A DNA stretch of 51,759 nucleotides from contig JAGOKF010000020.1 in assembly GCA_017994695.1 (NCBI GenBank), positions 1-51,759 on the forward strand, in the 5' to 3' direction. The position numbers and the translations under genes are program-made. Below are positions 38,566 through 46,962 of the stretch, in pieces. This stretch comes from Myxococcota bacterium. Its GTDB lineage: Bacteria; Myxococcota_A; UBA9042; DTJE01. The notes under the pieces are model-generated. The model saw only the letters and a list, made by a program, of their open reading frames with translations, was not told where the DNA came from and made no database searches. Every line of letters begins with the position of its first letter. Position 1 is the first letter of the stretch.

Positions 38566-39912
38566 ATGGGTCGTCGATTCGGGGCAGCGGTTCCATGGAT
38601 GCTGGCAGCGGTGGTGGGTGCCTGCGAGACCGGGGACCCCGGGGAGGGAGCATCCGATCCGGAGGAGGAACTGGGGATTGGATCCATCGACGACCTGAAG
38701 GAGGACGGCGGCTGGGGATCAGCGCTCACCTGCAAGCCCCTGCCCGACCTCCCGGTACTGCCCCACCCGGAGATCGTCGTCTCCCTGGACGGGCTGACGT
38801 TGCGCCTGTTCGACGCCAGCACCGGGTTCGAGAAGGTCTTCCCCATCGGTCCCGGCGCCATCCGGAACGGAGAGTCCCTGACCCCCACGTCGCTCTCGCG
38901 CCCGGACCTCCGGTTCCATCTCCGGCTGGACAAGCCCCTGGTGAAGGAGATCCCCGATTCCAGGAAGGCCCAGCCCTGGGGCTATGCCTACAGTTGCAAG
39001 TACTGGTGGAAGGACCCGTCGTCGGGAAAGCAGGTGCCGGTCTTCGCGGGGCTTCCGTTCCTCCGCCTGGAGGGGGCTCCGTCCCTCGCCTACGCGATCC
39101 ACGGGCCCATCGACGCGTACACCGAGCCGTCGGGAGGGCGCCTGAAGCGGGGCTACGTGTCCCACGGGTGCATCCGGATGGAAGCGGCGGACGTGCTGGA
39201 ACTGGCGGCGCGGTGCAAGGGCCGGAAGGTCCCCGTCCGGGTGCAGCGGTCGGTGGAGCGCCGTTCCGACGGGACCGCGGTGGACCTTCCGGGCCGGTGG
39301 CTGCTGTCGGAGTGCGTCGAGGATGGGGACTGCAACTTCGCCGGGGGGCGATGCCTGAGGAATCCGTGGTCCGCCAGGGGGTTCTGCACCGCCGCCTGTT
39401 CGCGCCTCTGTCCCCTGGATCGCTGGGGCTACCCGGAGTCCTTCTGCATCGCCCATCCAGAGGACGCCCGCCAGGGGATCTGCACGCTCAAGTCGGGTCC
39501 CCTGAATGCCTGGTGTGCCCGCCATCCGGGGTTCACGACCGGGATCCAGGAACCCAGGTTCAGCCAGGCCTCGGTGAAGGCGGACGTGTGCCTGCCGGGG
39601 TCCCCGGGATACCTGGGTGCCCCCTGCTTCACCGATCCCGAGTGCCGGGAGCCCGGCGGGTTCTGCGACCTGGACGAGGCCGGGCCGGGTCGTCCGGGAC
39701 GATGCACGCTGGCCTGTTCGAAGACCTGCCCGGACCGCCCGGGGGCACCGGGGACGTTCTGCGTGGACGACCAGGGCCGGGGCCGTTGCGTCGCCAGGTG
39801 CGTCCTGGACGACGATTGCCCGGCGGGAGATGTCTGCACGTCGGGCGTCCCGCGGTTCGGTCAACCCTCCGTCACGGCGTCGGTCTGCGGTCCCAGTTCC
39901 CCGACCCTGTAG
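38566..39912 (+). CDS. L,D-transpeptidase (YkuD) lipoprotein with Cys-rich C-terminus
   Basis: A 448-residue predicted lipoprotein: MGRRFGAAVPWMLAAVVGAC with Cys20. The YkuD domain (about 60-225) contains EIVVSLDGLTLRLFDA, YAIHGPIDAY and the catalytic VSHGCIRM with H200 and C202. These enzymes cross-link peptidoglycan or attach proteins to it. The remaining 220 residues hold about 24 Cys in modules such as CVEDGDCNFAGGRC, CFTDPECREPGGFC and CVLDDDCPAGDVC, like the other Cys-rich lipoproteins of this window. The combination suggests a wall-linked surface anchor. ATG 38566 is just 18 bases beyond the MITE-like element, so its promoter must lie in or beyond that element. Confidence 0.87.
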   Translation: MGRRFGAAVPWMLAAVVGACETGDPGEGASDPEEELGIGSIDDLKEDGGWGSALTCKPLPDLPVLPHPEIVVSLDGLTLRLFDASTGFEKVFPIGPGAIRNGESLTPTSLSRPDLRFHLRLDKPLVKEIPDSRKAQPWGYAYSCKYWWKDPSSGKQVPVFAGLPFLRLEGAPSLAYAIHGPIDAYTEPSGGRLKRGYVSHGCIRMEAADVLELAARCKGRKVPVRVQRSVERRSDGTAVDLPGRWLLSECVEDGDCNFAGGRCLRNPWSARGFCTAACSRLCPLDRWGYPESFCIAHPEDARQGICTLKSGPLNAWCARHPGFTTGIQEPRFSQASVKADVCLPGSPGYLGAPCFTDPECREPGGFCDLDEAGPGRPGRCTLACSKTCPDRPGAPGTFCVDDQGRGRCVARCVLDDDCPAGDVCTSGVPRFGQPSVTASVCGPSSPTL

Positions 39913-39937
39913 GTCGGGCCCCGGCAACGGGCCCGAC
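39913..39937. terminator. 9-bp hairpin between convergent genes
   Basis: GTCGGGCCC (39913-39921) pairs perfectly with GGGCCCGAC (39929-39937) over CGGCAAC, immediately after the L,D-transpeptidase stop and before the end of yqhD. No T-tract follows; it may still act in both directions. Confidence 0.55.
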
Positions 39938-39948
39938 AGGCCGCCCCG

Positions 39949-41109
39949 TCAAAGCGACTGGCGGAGGATCTCCGCGGCGACGTCGGGGGTGATGTCGCGG
40001 TTCTCGCCGAGGGCCACCATGCCGTGGACCTGCAGTTGGGCGACCACCTCGGGGATGCGATCGGAACCGATGCCATAGGCCGACAGGCGGGTCGGAACCC
40101 CGAGGGATTCGAAGAATTCCCGGGTGGCCGCGATGGCCGCGTCGGCCCTCCCGGCATCCGTCCCCTCCCGCACGCCAAAGACGCGATCGGCGAACTGCAC
40201 CAGTTTGGCCATCTTCTGCTGTCGGCGCACCGCGAGGAGGCTCGGGAGCACGATGGCCAGCGACTGCCCGTGGTCGATCCCGAACAGCGCCGTCAGTTCG
40301 TGGCCGATCATGTGCGTCGCCCAGTCCTGGGGCACCCCGACCCCGATGATGCCGTTCAGGGCCATCGTGGCCGTCCAGACGTGCTGGGCCCGGATGTCGT
40401 AGTCGTCCGGACGTTCCACGGACGGGCGGCCGATCTCGATCAGGGTGGACAAGATCGCCTCGGCCATCCGGTCCTGGAGGATCGCCCCGACGGGGTAGGT
40501 CAGGTACTGCTCGGTGGTGTGCACGAAGGCGTCCACGATGCCGTTCGCGACCTGCCGGGGCGGCAGCGTGAAGGTCAGGGAGGGGTCCAGGATCGAGAAC
40601 CTCGGGAACGTCAGGGGGCTCAGGACCGGCAGTTTGTCCCGGCCGCGGCTGATCACCGCCCCGCCGTTCATCTCGGACCCGGCGGCGGGCAGCGTCAGGA
40701 CGGTCCCGAGGGGGATCGGCCGTGGGACCATAGCGGAGGTCACGTTCCGGTGGCCCAGGAGCGTGGCCGGGTCGCCGTCGAAGCGGGCCGCCAGGGCCAC
40801 GAACTTGGTGCCGTCGATCACGGACCCTCCTCCCACGGCCAGCAGGAAGTCGATGTCGTGGGCCCGCACCTCCTCGACGGCTCTCATCAGGGTATCGAAC
40901 TGCGGGTTGGGCTCGATCCCGCCGAACTCCCGGACGAACCGCCCGCCCAGGGCCGCCTTCACGCGCCCGATCAGGCCGCTGCGCACCGCGCTGCCGCCGC
41001 CGTAGGTCACCAGCACCCGGGCGTCGGCCGGCACCAGGCGGTCGATCCGCCCCAGCCGGTCCCTGCCGAACACGATGTGCGTGGGGTTGTGGAATTCGAA
41101 GTCGAACAT
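39949..41109 (-). CDS. yqhD: Iron-dependent alcohol dehydrogenase, YqhD type
   Basis: A 386-residue NADPH-dependent aldehyde reductase of the Fe/Zn alcohol dehydrogenase family. It closely follows E. coli YqhD: FNxxNPTHIVFG-type start, VLVTYGGGSA, EFGGIEPNPQFDTLM, LLAVGGGSVIDGTKF, TLPAAGSEMNGGAVISR, LPPRQVANGIVDAFVHT and QDWATHMIGHELTALFGIDHGQ, which carry the metal-binding His and Asp. The likely role is reduction of short aldehydes or detoxification. It has no close operon partner (177 bases after the GT39 gene). Confidence 0.92.
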   Translation of the reverse strand: MFDFEFHNPTHIVFGRDRLGRIDRLVPADARVLVTYGGGSAVRSGLIGRVKAALGGRFVREFGGIEPNPQFDTLMRAVEEVRAHDIDFLLAVGGGSVIDGTKFVALAARFDGDPATLLGHRNVTSAMVPRPIPLGTVLTLPAAGSEMNGGAVISRGRDKLPVLSPLTFPRFSILDPSLTFTLPPRQVANGIVDAFVHTTEQYLTYPVGAILQDRMAEAILSTLIEIGRPSVERPDDYDIRAQHVWTATMALNGIIGVGVPQDWATHMIGHELTALFGIDHGQSLAIVLPSLLAVRRQQKMAKLVQFADRVFGVREGTDAGRADAAIAATREFFESLGVPTRLSAYGIGSDRIPEVVAQLQVHGMVALGENRDITPDVAAEILRQSL

Positions 41110-41286
41110 GGCCGCTCCTCCCTGGATGGAATCCCGGGTCGCCCGCCGCGCGGCGATCCGGGGAGCCCCAAGTGTACGGGAAGTCCGCGGTCGAGGGATC
41201 GCCGGGCCCGGTTGGCCGCGCTGCTGCGAAGGGATCCGGGTCCGGGAGTCCGGGGTCCCGGACGGCGGGGCCCGGCGAGGGGCCTT

Positions 41287-42831
41287 TCAGGGCCGGCGTT
41301 CCTCGGCCGGGTCGTTGGGATCCTCGTCGGGGGGCGCTTCGTCCTCCCGGGAGGGGAGGCTGCCCACCGCCTCCAGGGAGACCACGACCCGACGGGGCAG
41401 ATCCCGCTGCACCTGGACCCGGAGACCGACGGACCCGGCGGCCCGGGCCAGGGAGGGCAGGCGATCGGGCACCGTGACCAGCAGCCCTCCCCGGGCGGCG
41501 ACCTCCCGGAAGATCCGGGGGGATGCCGGCACCGCGACCCCCTTCAGCATCGGGATGTCCCGGGTGGCCTGGTGGAACCCGGGGTCCAGGGCCAGGAACC
41601 GGATGGGGCAGTTGCAGTACCAGACCAGCGCCGGGTCGTGGAGGTCCACGGTGGCGACGAGGTCCCGGCCCCCCGGAGGCGGACCCTCGCAGAGTGCCCG
41701 GCTGTCCGGGGCGTAGTCGGGGTCCCGGAGGTCCCGGGCGTTGGTCCAGAGGAACACTCCGGTCCACAGCGTCGCCACGGCGAGCCAGGGAAGCCACCGG
41801 GCCCCGGGAAGGGGCTCGCCGGTCGGGGACAGGGCGGACCCGATCCGGGTCCCCTGGAATCCGGTCACCGTGGCCGTGGCCGCGAGTCCGATCCCCGGCA
41901 GCAGGGCCACCAGGTAGTGGGGCAGGGCCGTGCGGGACGCCAGCAGCGGCAGGCCTCCCCCGGCCGCCAGCGCCAGGGCCAGGCGGGCCGCCGGCTGGCC
42001 CCGGATCGCCAGCACTGCCGATCCGGCCAGGGCCAGGCCGGCCAGCAGGGCCGCCGGGCCCTCCCGCTCGACGACCCAGGCCGCGTAGACCTCGCTCCCC
42101 GGGCCCACCACGGTCTCGGCGGCCCGGTGCAGCAGGTGGTAGCCCACGTAGGTGGACAGGAAGGCATCCCCGTGGCGGAGGATCATCGCCAGGTGCCAGG
42201 GCAGCGCCGCCGCCAGCGCGATTCCCAGCGTCGCGGCCAGCCGTCCGGGCCCCCGGAACCTCCGGTCCCCCTGCAGCAGCACCAGTGCCGCGACGACGGG
42301 GAACGGGGCGACCGCCTTGGTGAGCGCCGCCAGCCCCAGCAGGATCCCCGCCGCGACGACCCCCCGACGGGATCCCTCCAGGAACCAGGCCAGGCCCCAG
42401 AGGGCCAGGGTCGCCCCCGGGACGTCGGTCATCGGCCGTCGCGCGTTCAGGAACAGCAGGTTCGTGGCCAGCAGCAGCGCGGCTCCGGCCCAGGCCTCCC
42501 GGCCGCCGGCCCCCAGGCGGGTCCCGACCCGGTGCACCGCCAGCAGCAGCATCAGCCCGGCCAGCACCCCCGGGATCCGGGCCGCCAGGTCCGTGGGGCC
42601 CAGGAGGGCCATCGTCCCTTCCAGGGCCCAGAACAGCACCGGGCCCTTCTCGTAGAGGGGACGCCCCTGCCAGGTCACGTCCAGCCAGCGGCCCGCCTCC
42701 AGGGCCTCCCGGGCGGCCTGGGCATAGATCGAGTCGTCGCTGGACAGCAGGGATCCCTTCCCGAGGTTCCAGCACAGGGCCGCGAGGACCACCAGCCAGG
42801 GCAGCCCCCGAAGCCACCGGGAACGGGTCAT
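41287..42831 (-). CDS. GT39-family membrane glycosyltransferase (PMT/ArnT-like)
   Basis: A 514-residue integral membrane protein with about 11 helices. The first loop has SSDDSIYAQAAREALEAGRW, with the catalytic Asp-Asp expected for PMT/ArnT-like GT39 enzymes, and LYEKGPVLFWALEG. These use polyprenyl-phosphate sugars and transfer them to proteins or lipids on the outer face. The C-terminal domain after about residue 370 is soluble and Arg-rich. It begins within the stop of gcvPB (ATGA), so translation is coupled to a functionally unrelated gene. Confidence 0.8.
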   Translation of the reverse strand: MTRSRWLRGLPWLVVLAALCWNLGKGSLLSSDDSIYAQAAREALEAGRWLDVTWQGRPLYEKGPVLFWALEGTMALLGPTDLAARIPGVLAGLMLLLAVHRVGTRLGAGGREAWAGAALLLATNLLFLNARRPMTDVPGATLALWGLAWFLEGSRRGVVAAGILLGLAALTKAVAPFPVVAALVLLQGDRRFRGPGRLAATLGIALAAALPWHLAMILRHGDAFLSTYVGYHLLHRAAETVVGPGSEVYAAWVVEREGPAALLAGLALAGSAVLAIRGQPAARLALALAAGGGLPLLASRTALPHYLVALLPGIGLAATATVTGFQGTRIGSALSPTGEPLPGARWLPWLAVATLWTGVFLWTNARDLRDPDYAPDSRALCEGPPPGGRDLVATVDLHDPALVWYCNCPIRFLALDPGFHQATRDIPMLKGVAVPASPRIFREVAARGGLLVTVPDRLPSLARAAGSVGLRVQVQRDLPRRVVVSLEAVGSLPSREDEAPPDEDPNDPAEERRP

Positions 42832-44303
42832 TGGGAGGGCCCCGGCCGCCAGGTCAGGACGGGCTGGCGCGCGGCGGTCACCTCGTCGGGACGTTGGATC
42901 GCGGTCAGGGTCGGGGTGTGGTGGAGCGTCTCGGGGGACTGGCGGATCTCCTCGGCGATCTCCGTCATGGCCTGGACGAACTCCTTCAGCGTGCCCAGGT
43001 CCTCGGTCTCGGTGGGCTCGACCATCAGGGCCCCGTGGACGTTCAGGGGGAAGTACACCGTCGGGGGGTGGAATCCCTTGTCGATCAGGCGCTTCGCGAC
43101 GTCCATCGTCTCGACGCCCTGCTTCTTGTGCCCCTTGTCGCTGAACACGACCTCGTGCATGCAGGTCCTCGGGAAGGGCAGGTGGAAGTGGTCCTGGAGG
43201 CGCACCCGGAGGTAGTTGGCGTTCAGGACCGCCCTCTCGGCCACCCGCTTCAGGCCGTCACCCCCCAGGGCCAGGATGTAGGTCAGCGCCCGGACCATGA
43301 CCAGGAACTGCCCCTGGAAGGACCGGACCCGCCCGATGCTCTGGGGGAAGTCCTCCGACAGGGCCAGGGTCCCGTCCTCCCGCCGCACCACCCGAGGCAC
43401 CGGCAGGAAGGGGGCCAGGACCTCCACGACGCCCACGGGTCCGCTCCCGGGGCCCCCGCCGCCGTGGGGAGTGCTGAAGGTCTTGTGCAGGTTGAACTGG
43501 ATCACGTCGATGCCCAGGCAGGCGGGCCGGACCTTCCCCATCAGGGCGTTCAGGTTGGCGCCGTCGCCGTAGACGAAGCCTCCCCGCTCGTGGACGATCC
43601 GGGCCACCTCCGGCAGGTGCCGCTCGAAGAGCCCCAGGGTGTTCGGGTTGGTGATCATGATGGCGGCGGTGTCCTCGTCCATCGCCGCCGCGACGTCTCC
43701 GGGATCCAGGACCCCGTCCTCGCTGCTCTTCAACGGCACGACCTGGTAGCCGTGGAGGGCCGACGAGGCGGGATTGGTGCCGTGGGCGGTGTCCGGGATC
43801 AGGACCTTCTTCCGGGGGTTGCCCCGGGCCTCCAGGGCCGCCCGGATCACCTTGATGCCGGTCCACTCCCCGTGGGCGCCGGCGGCCGGCAGCAGCGACA
43901 CCGCGCTCATGCCCGAGATCTCCGCCAGGGCGGCCTCCAGCAGCGCGAAGACCTCCAGGGCGCCCTGGACCAGCGCGTCCGGGGCCAGGGGATGCAGCCC
44001 GGCGAAGCCCGCCAGGGAGGCCATGTCCTCGCAGACCTTGGGGTTGTACTTCATCGTGCAGGACCCCAGGGGATACATCCCCAGGTCCACGGCGTAGTTC
44101 ATCCGGGACAGCCGCGTGAAGTGGCGCACCGCCTCCAGTTCCGAGACCTCGGGAAGCGGCAGGGGGGACGATCGTCGCAGGGATTCCGGGAGGTCGTCGG
44201 CCTCCGGGGCCTCGCCGCACGGGAATTCCACCCCCCGGCGCCCCGGCGATCCCCGTTCGAACACCAGGGGTTCCTGAAGTTCCAGGCCGCTTCGTGCCGC
44301 CAT
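42828..44303 (-). CDS. gcvPB: Glycine dehydrogenase (decarboxylating) subunit 2
   Basis: A 491-residue PLP enzyme, the C-terminal-type half of the glycine cleavage P-protein. With GcvPA it decarboxylates glycine and passes the aminomethyl group to the H protein. Diagnostic segments are YPLGSCTMKYNP, SLLPAAGAHGEWTG, IPDTAHGTNPAS, FVYGDGANLNALMG and the PLP Lys in NLHKTFSTPHGGGGPG. The split P-protein length is correct. gcvPA, gcvT and gcvH are not in the window. It overlaps the downstream GT39 gene by ATGA. Confidence 0.95.
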   Translation of the reverse strand: MAARSGLELQEPLVFERGSPGRRGVEFPCGEAPEADDLPESLRRSSPLPLPEVSELEAVRHFTRLSRMNYAVDLGMYPLGSCTMKYNPKVCEDMASLAGFAGLHPLAPDALVQGALEVFALLEAALAEISGMSAVSLLPAAGAHGEWTGIKVIRAALEARGNPRKKVLIPDTAHGTNPASSALHGYQVVPLKSSEDGVLDPGDVAAAMDEDTAAIMITNPNTLGLFERHLPEVARIVHERGGFVYGDGANLNALMGKVRPACLGIDVIQFNLHKTFSTPHGGGGPGSGPVGVVEVLAPFLPVPRVVRREDGTLALSEDFPQSIGRVRSFQGQFLVMVRALTYILALGGDGLKRVAERAVLNANYLRVRLQDHFHLPFPRTCMHEVVFSDKGHKKQGVETMDVAKRLIDKGFHPPTVYFPLNVHGALMVEPTETEDLGTLKEFVQAMTEIAEEIRQSPETLHHTPTLTAIQRPDEVTAARQPVLTWRPGPSQ

Positions 44304-44350
44304 GATGCGCTCCTGTTGATGGGCTGTCGAGGGACCTCCCGGAAACGGAT

Positions 44351-45439
44351 CTACTGGGCCGGCGGGGGAGCCGGCTGGACCGCGGGGGCCGGGGCGGGTG
44401 CCGCAGCCGGGACGGGAGCCGGGGCGGGGGCCGCGGCTGGCGCAGGTGCCGGCTGGTCCAGGCCGGGGATCAGGATCTCGACCTTCCCGTCCTTCCGCAA
44501 CTGCTCGACCAGTTCCCGGCGGGCCTTGAAGGTGTTCCGGTTCCGGAGGCTCTCCCGGATCTGGTCCTGGACCTCCTCGAAGGGCTTCACCCGCTCGGCC
44601 TTCCGGTCCGTCACCTGGATGATGTGGAACCCGAAGGGTGTGCGCACGGGCTCCTTCGACATCTCACCCGGCTGCATCGCGAAGGCGGCCTCCTCGAACT
44701 TCGGCACCATCACACCGCGGCGGAAGAAGCCCAGGTCCCCGCCCTTCTCCTTGGACATCGCGTCGTCGGAATGGGTCCTGGCCACGTTCCCGAAGTCCTC
44801 GCCGCCCCGGACCTTCTTCAGGGCCTCCATCGCCTTCTTCCGGGCCGCCTCCACCTGGTCGGCGGGGGCGTTCTCGGCCACCTTGATCAGGATGTGCCGG
44901 GCCTGCACCTGCTCCGGCTCGGTGTACATCTTGATCCCGGTCTGGTAGGCCTGCCGCACCTCCTCTTCCGGGACGTCCAGCCTGCCCAGTTTCTGCAGCA
45001 GTTTCGTCAGCGCCAGGGAGGACCGGAGCCGGGCCCGGATCTCCTCGATCGTGGTCTTGCCGTGGGTCAGGTAGGAGTTGAACTGCTCCTCGCTCTTGAA
45101 TCGGCCCCGGTACTTCTCGAACTCGGCGTCGATCTCCGCCTCGGTGACCTGGATTCCCTGCCGCTGGATTTCCTGGGCCAGCAGTTCCTCCTCGACCAGC
45201 CGGTTGACCACGTTCTCCTGGATCTTCCGGAGGCGGTCCTCGGGGATCTGGCGGGTGCCTCCCTGGGTGATCTTGTTCATCTCGGCGTCGAAGGCCGCCC
45301 TGGGGATCTCCTTGCCGTTGACCCGGGCCACCGGGCCACCCTCGACCGCCGCCGGCTTCTCGGCCTTCGGAGCCTCCTTCTTGCAAGCCACCGGCACCGT
45401 CAGCATCATCGCCAGCGTCCACCAGAACCACCGCTTCAT
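44351..45439 (-). CDS. PpiC-type peptidyl-prolyl isomerase lipoprotein (SurA/PrsA-like)
   Basis: A 362-residue lipoprotein: MKRWFWWTLAMMLTVPVAC with Cys19. A chaperone-like N-terminal part (VARVNGKEIPRAAFDAEMNK; LVEEELLAQEIQRQGI) is followed by a parvulin domain (VQARHILIKVAENA; KKVRGGEDFGNVARTHSDD; KGGDLGFFRRGVM; FGFHIIQVTDRK). The last 35 residues are an Ala/Pro repeat (APAPAAAPAPAP). It should assist folding of exported and outer-membrane proteins. Met45439 is the only start that gives a signal peptide. Confidence 0.9.
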   Translation of the reverse strand: MKRWFWWTLAMMLTVPVACKKEAPKAEKPAAVEGGPVARVNGKEIPRAAFDAEMNKITQGGTRQIPEDRLRKIQENVVNRLVEEELLAQEIQRQGIQVTEAEIDAEFEKYRGRFKSEEQFNSYLTHGKTTIEEIRARLRSSLALTKLLQKLGRLDVPEEEVRQAYQTGIKMYTEPEQVQARHILIKVAENAPADQVEAARKKAMEALKKVRGGEDFGNVARTHSDDAMSKEKGGDLGFFRRGVMVPKFEEAAFAMQPGEMSKEPVRTPFGFHIIQVTDRKAERVKPFEEVQDQIRESLRNRNTFKARRELVEQLRKDGKVEILIPGLDQPAPAPAAAPAPAPVPAAAPAPAPAVQPAPPPAQ

Positions 45440-45568
45440 GGAACACCTCCTGCAGGCCCGAAAGCCAGCGGATTCTAGACCGAAGGGGGAGTCAAGACAA
45501 CCGTTCCCGACAGGAGACACGGGAGATCCCGGGGGTGGTAGGATTCCCATGCCGAACGAGGAGCGGCC

Positions 45569-45757
45569 ATGCAGGACTCCCCCTGTGCACGATGCCGATT
45601 CCGGGCCCGCTACGACCGGGATCCCCGGTCCCTGCTCGGCCGGCTGTGGCGCTGGCATGCCGGGTGGTGCCCCGGGTTCCGGGCCTACCTGAAGTCGCTT
45701 CCCGTCGAGGAGCGGCAGGCGCTGGCCGATCGCTACGGCCTGTCGAAGTACCGGTAG
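45569..45757 (+). CDS. Small conserved Cys/Trp-rich protein
   Basis: A 62-residue protein, MQDSPCARCRFRARYDRD followed by SLLGRLWRWHAGWCPGFRAYL and LPVEERQALADRYGL. The CxxC pair plus the WHxxWCPG motif gives four possible metal ligands (three Cys, one His). It has a good ribosome-binding site (GAGGAG) and codon usage like its neighbours, so it is probably a real gene. I recall similar small proteins from other anaerobes but no assigned function. It lies 129 bases from the divergent PpiC gene. Confidence 0.7.
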   Translation: MQDSPCARCRFRARYDRDPRSLLGRLWRWHAGWCPGFRAYLKSLPVEERQALADRYGLSKYR

Positions 45758-45903
45758 GGAGAAGACTGGGAGACGGTCGCCGGATCGCCTCCCAGGGGTC
45801 CCTGTCACCGGACCGACGGGAAATCGTCACCCGAAGGACATGGAGTCGCACTATCCTGGGGCGGGTGGTTCCCCGGCGGAACTCTCGCCGGAAGGAGACG
45901 GGA

Positions 45904-46956
45904 ATGACGACTCCCCGACGATGGAAAGCGGCGTGGACCCTGGCGGCCGGAATCGCCCTGCTGGTCCTGCCCGCCGGGGGCTGCGGCACCGAGGGCGGCT
46001 GGTCCCGGGAGGTGTCCCGGCGGGTCGGGGAGGTGATCCGGGCCCACGAGGACCAGGTCCATGTCCCCGAGGGGAACCGGGCGCCGCCCGTGGCCGTCTT
46101 CGACCTGGACAACACGCTGATCTGGGGGGACATCTCCTTCGCGTTCCTGGAATTCCAGGTCCGGACCGGGAGGTACGGCTTCGACCCTGCCCGGGCGGAG
46201 GACCTGCTTCCGGCCGAGGCCCGGGAGGCCTTCGCCCGGATGGCCGCGGCCGCCGACGAGGCGGCGCGGGAGGCCGCCCGGCAGGACGCGGTGTACCACG
46301 TCCTCCGGGGCTACGAGGAACTCTGGGCCTCCGGGTGCGAGGTCGCCGCGTGTGCCTACCTCGTCCGGCTGCTTCGGGGCCTGACCCCGGAGCAGGCGAG
46401 GCAACTGGGGCGGGAGGCCCTGGAGTTCGCCCTGGAACAGCCCCGCTGCCTGCGGCGCCACGCCCCGGCCACCGGAGAATGGGAATCCATCGTCGAGGAG
46501 ACCGGCATCCGGATGCGTCCGGACATGGGGCGGATGGTCCGGCGGCTCGGGAATGCGGGCTTCGAGGTCTTCGTGGTCTCCGCGTCCCCGAAACCCGCGG
46601 TCGAGGTCGTGGCCGAGCGGTACGGCATCGCGCCGGACCGCGTGATCGCGGTGACTTCCGAGGTCGCAGGCGGCGTGCTGACCGACCGGGTTCTGGAACC
46701 GGTGACCTACGGTCCAGGGAAGATGGCGGCCATCCGACAGCGGATCGGGCGCGTTCCGGCGGTCGCCTTCGGGGACGCCCGGACCGACTTCGAGATGCTG
46801 GTCGGGGCCGAGGCCGCGGTGCTGGTGGACCGGGGGGATCCGATCCTTTCCGGGGAGCTGAGGCAGCGCGGCGTGCTGATCCAGCCCCTGTTCCCGGGGG
46901 AGGGGCCGCTGCCGGCCTGCGAAGCCCCGGAGGCCGCCGCGTCGCCGCGGCCGTGA
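45904..46956 (+). CDS. HAD-superfamily phosphatase lipoprotein (SerB-like)
   Basis: A 350-residue protein with a signal peptide and lipobox (MTTPRRWKAAWTLAAGIALL to PAGGC, Cys27). The HAD fold has motif I FDLDNTLIWGD (D67, D69), motif II FVVSASPK, a Lys in PGKMAAI and motif IV FGDARTDFEM. Subfamily IB, phosphoserine-phosphatase-like, fits the helical cap between motifs I and II. Most HAD-IB enzymes are cytosolic, so a lipid-anchored periplasmic one is unusual. The substrate is unknown. ATG 45904 follows GAAGGAGACGGG. Confidence 0.8.
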   Translation: MTTPRRWKAAWTLAAGIALLVLPAGGCGTEGGWSREVSRRVGEVIRAHEDQVHVPEGNRAPPVAVFDLDNTLIWGDISFAFLEFQVRTGRYGFDPARAEDLLPAEAREAFARMAAAADEAAREAARQDAVYHVLRGYEELWASGCEVAACAYLVRLLRGLTPEQARQLGREALEFALEQPRCLRRHAPATGEWESIVEETGIRMRPDMGRMVRRLGNAGFEVFVVSASPKPAVEVVAERYGIAPDRVIAVTSEVAGGVLTDRVLEPVTYGPGKMAAIRQRIGRVPAVAFGDARTDFEMLVGAEAAVLVDRGDPILSGELRQRGVLIQPLFPGEGPLPACEAPEAAASPRP

Positions 46957-46962
46957 CTTCCC

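Noticed and set aside
45440-45500. TTGACT and TAGAAT on the minus strand as the promoter of the PpiC lipoprotein gene.
   Set aside because: The hexamers are only 12 bases apart, too close for a sigma-70 promoter.
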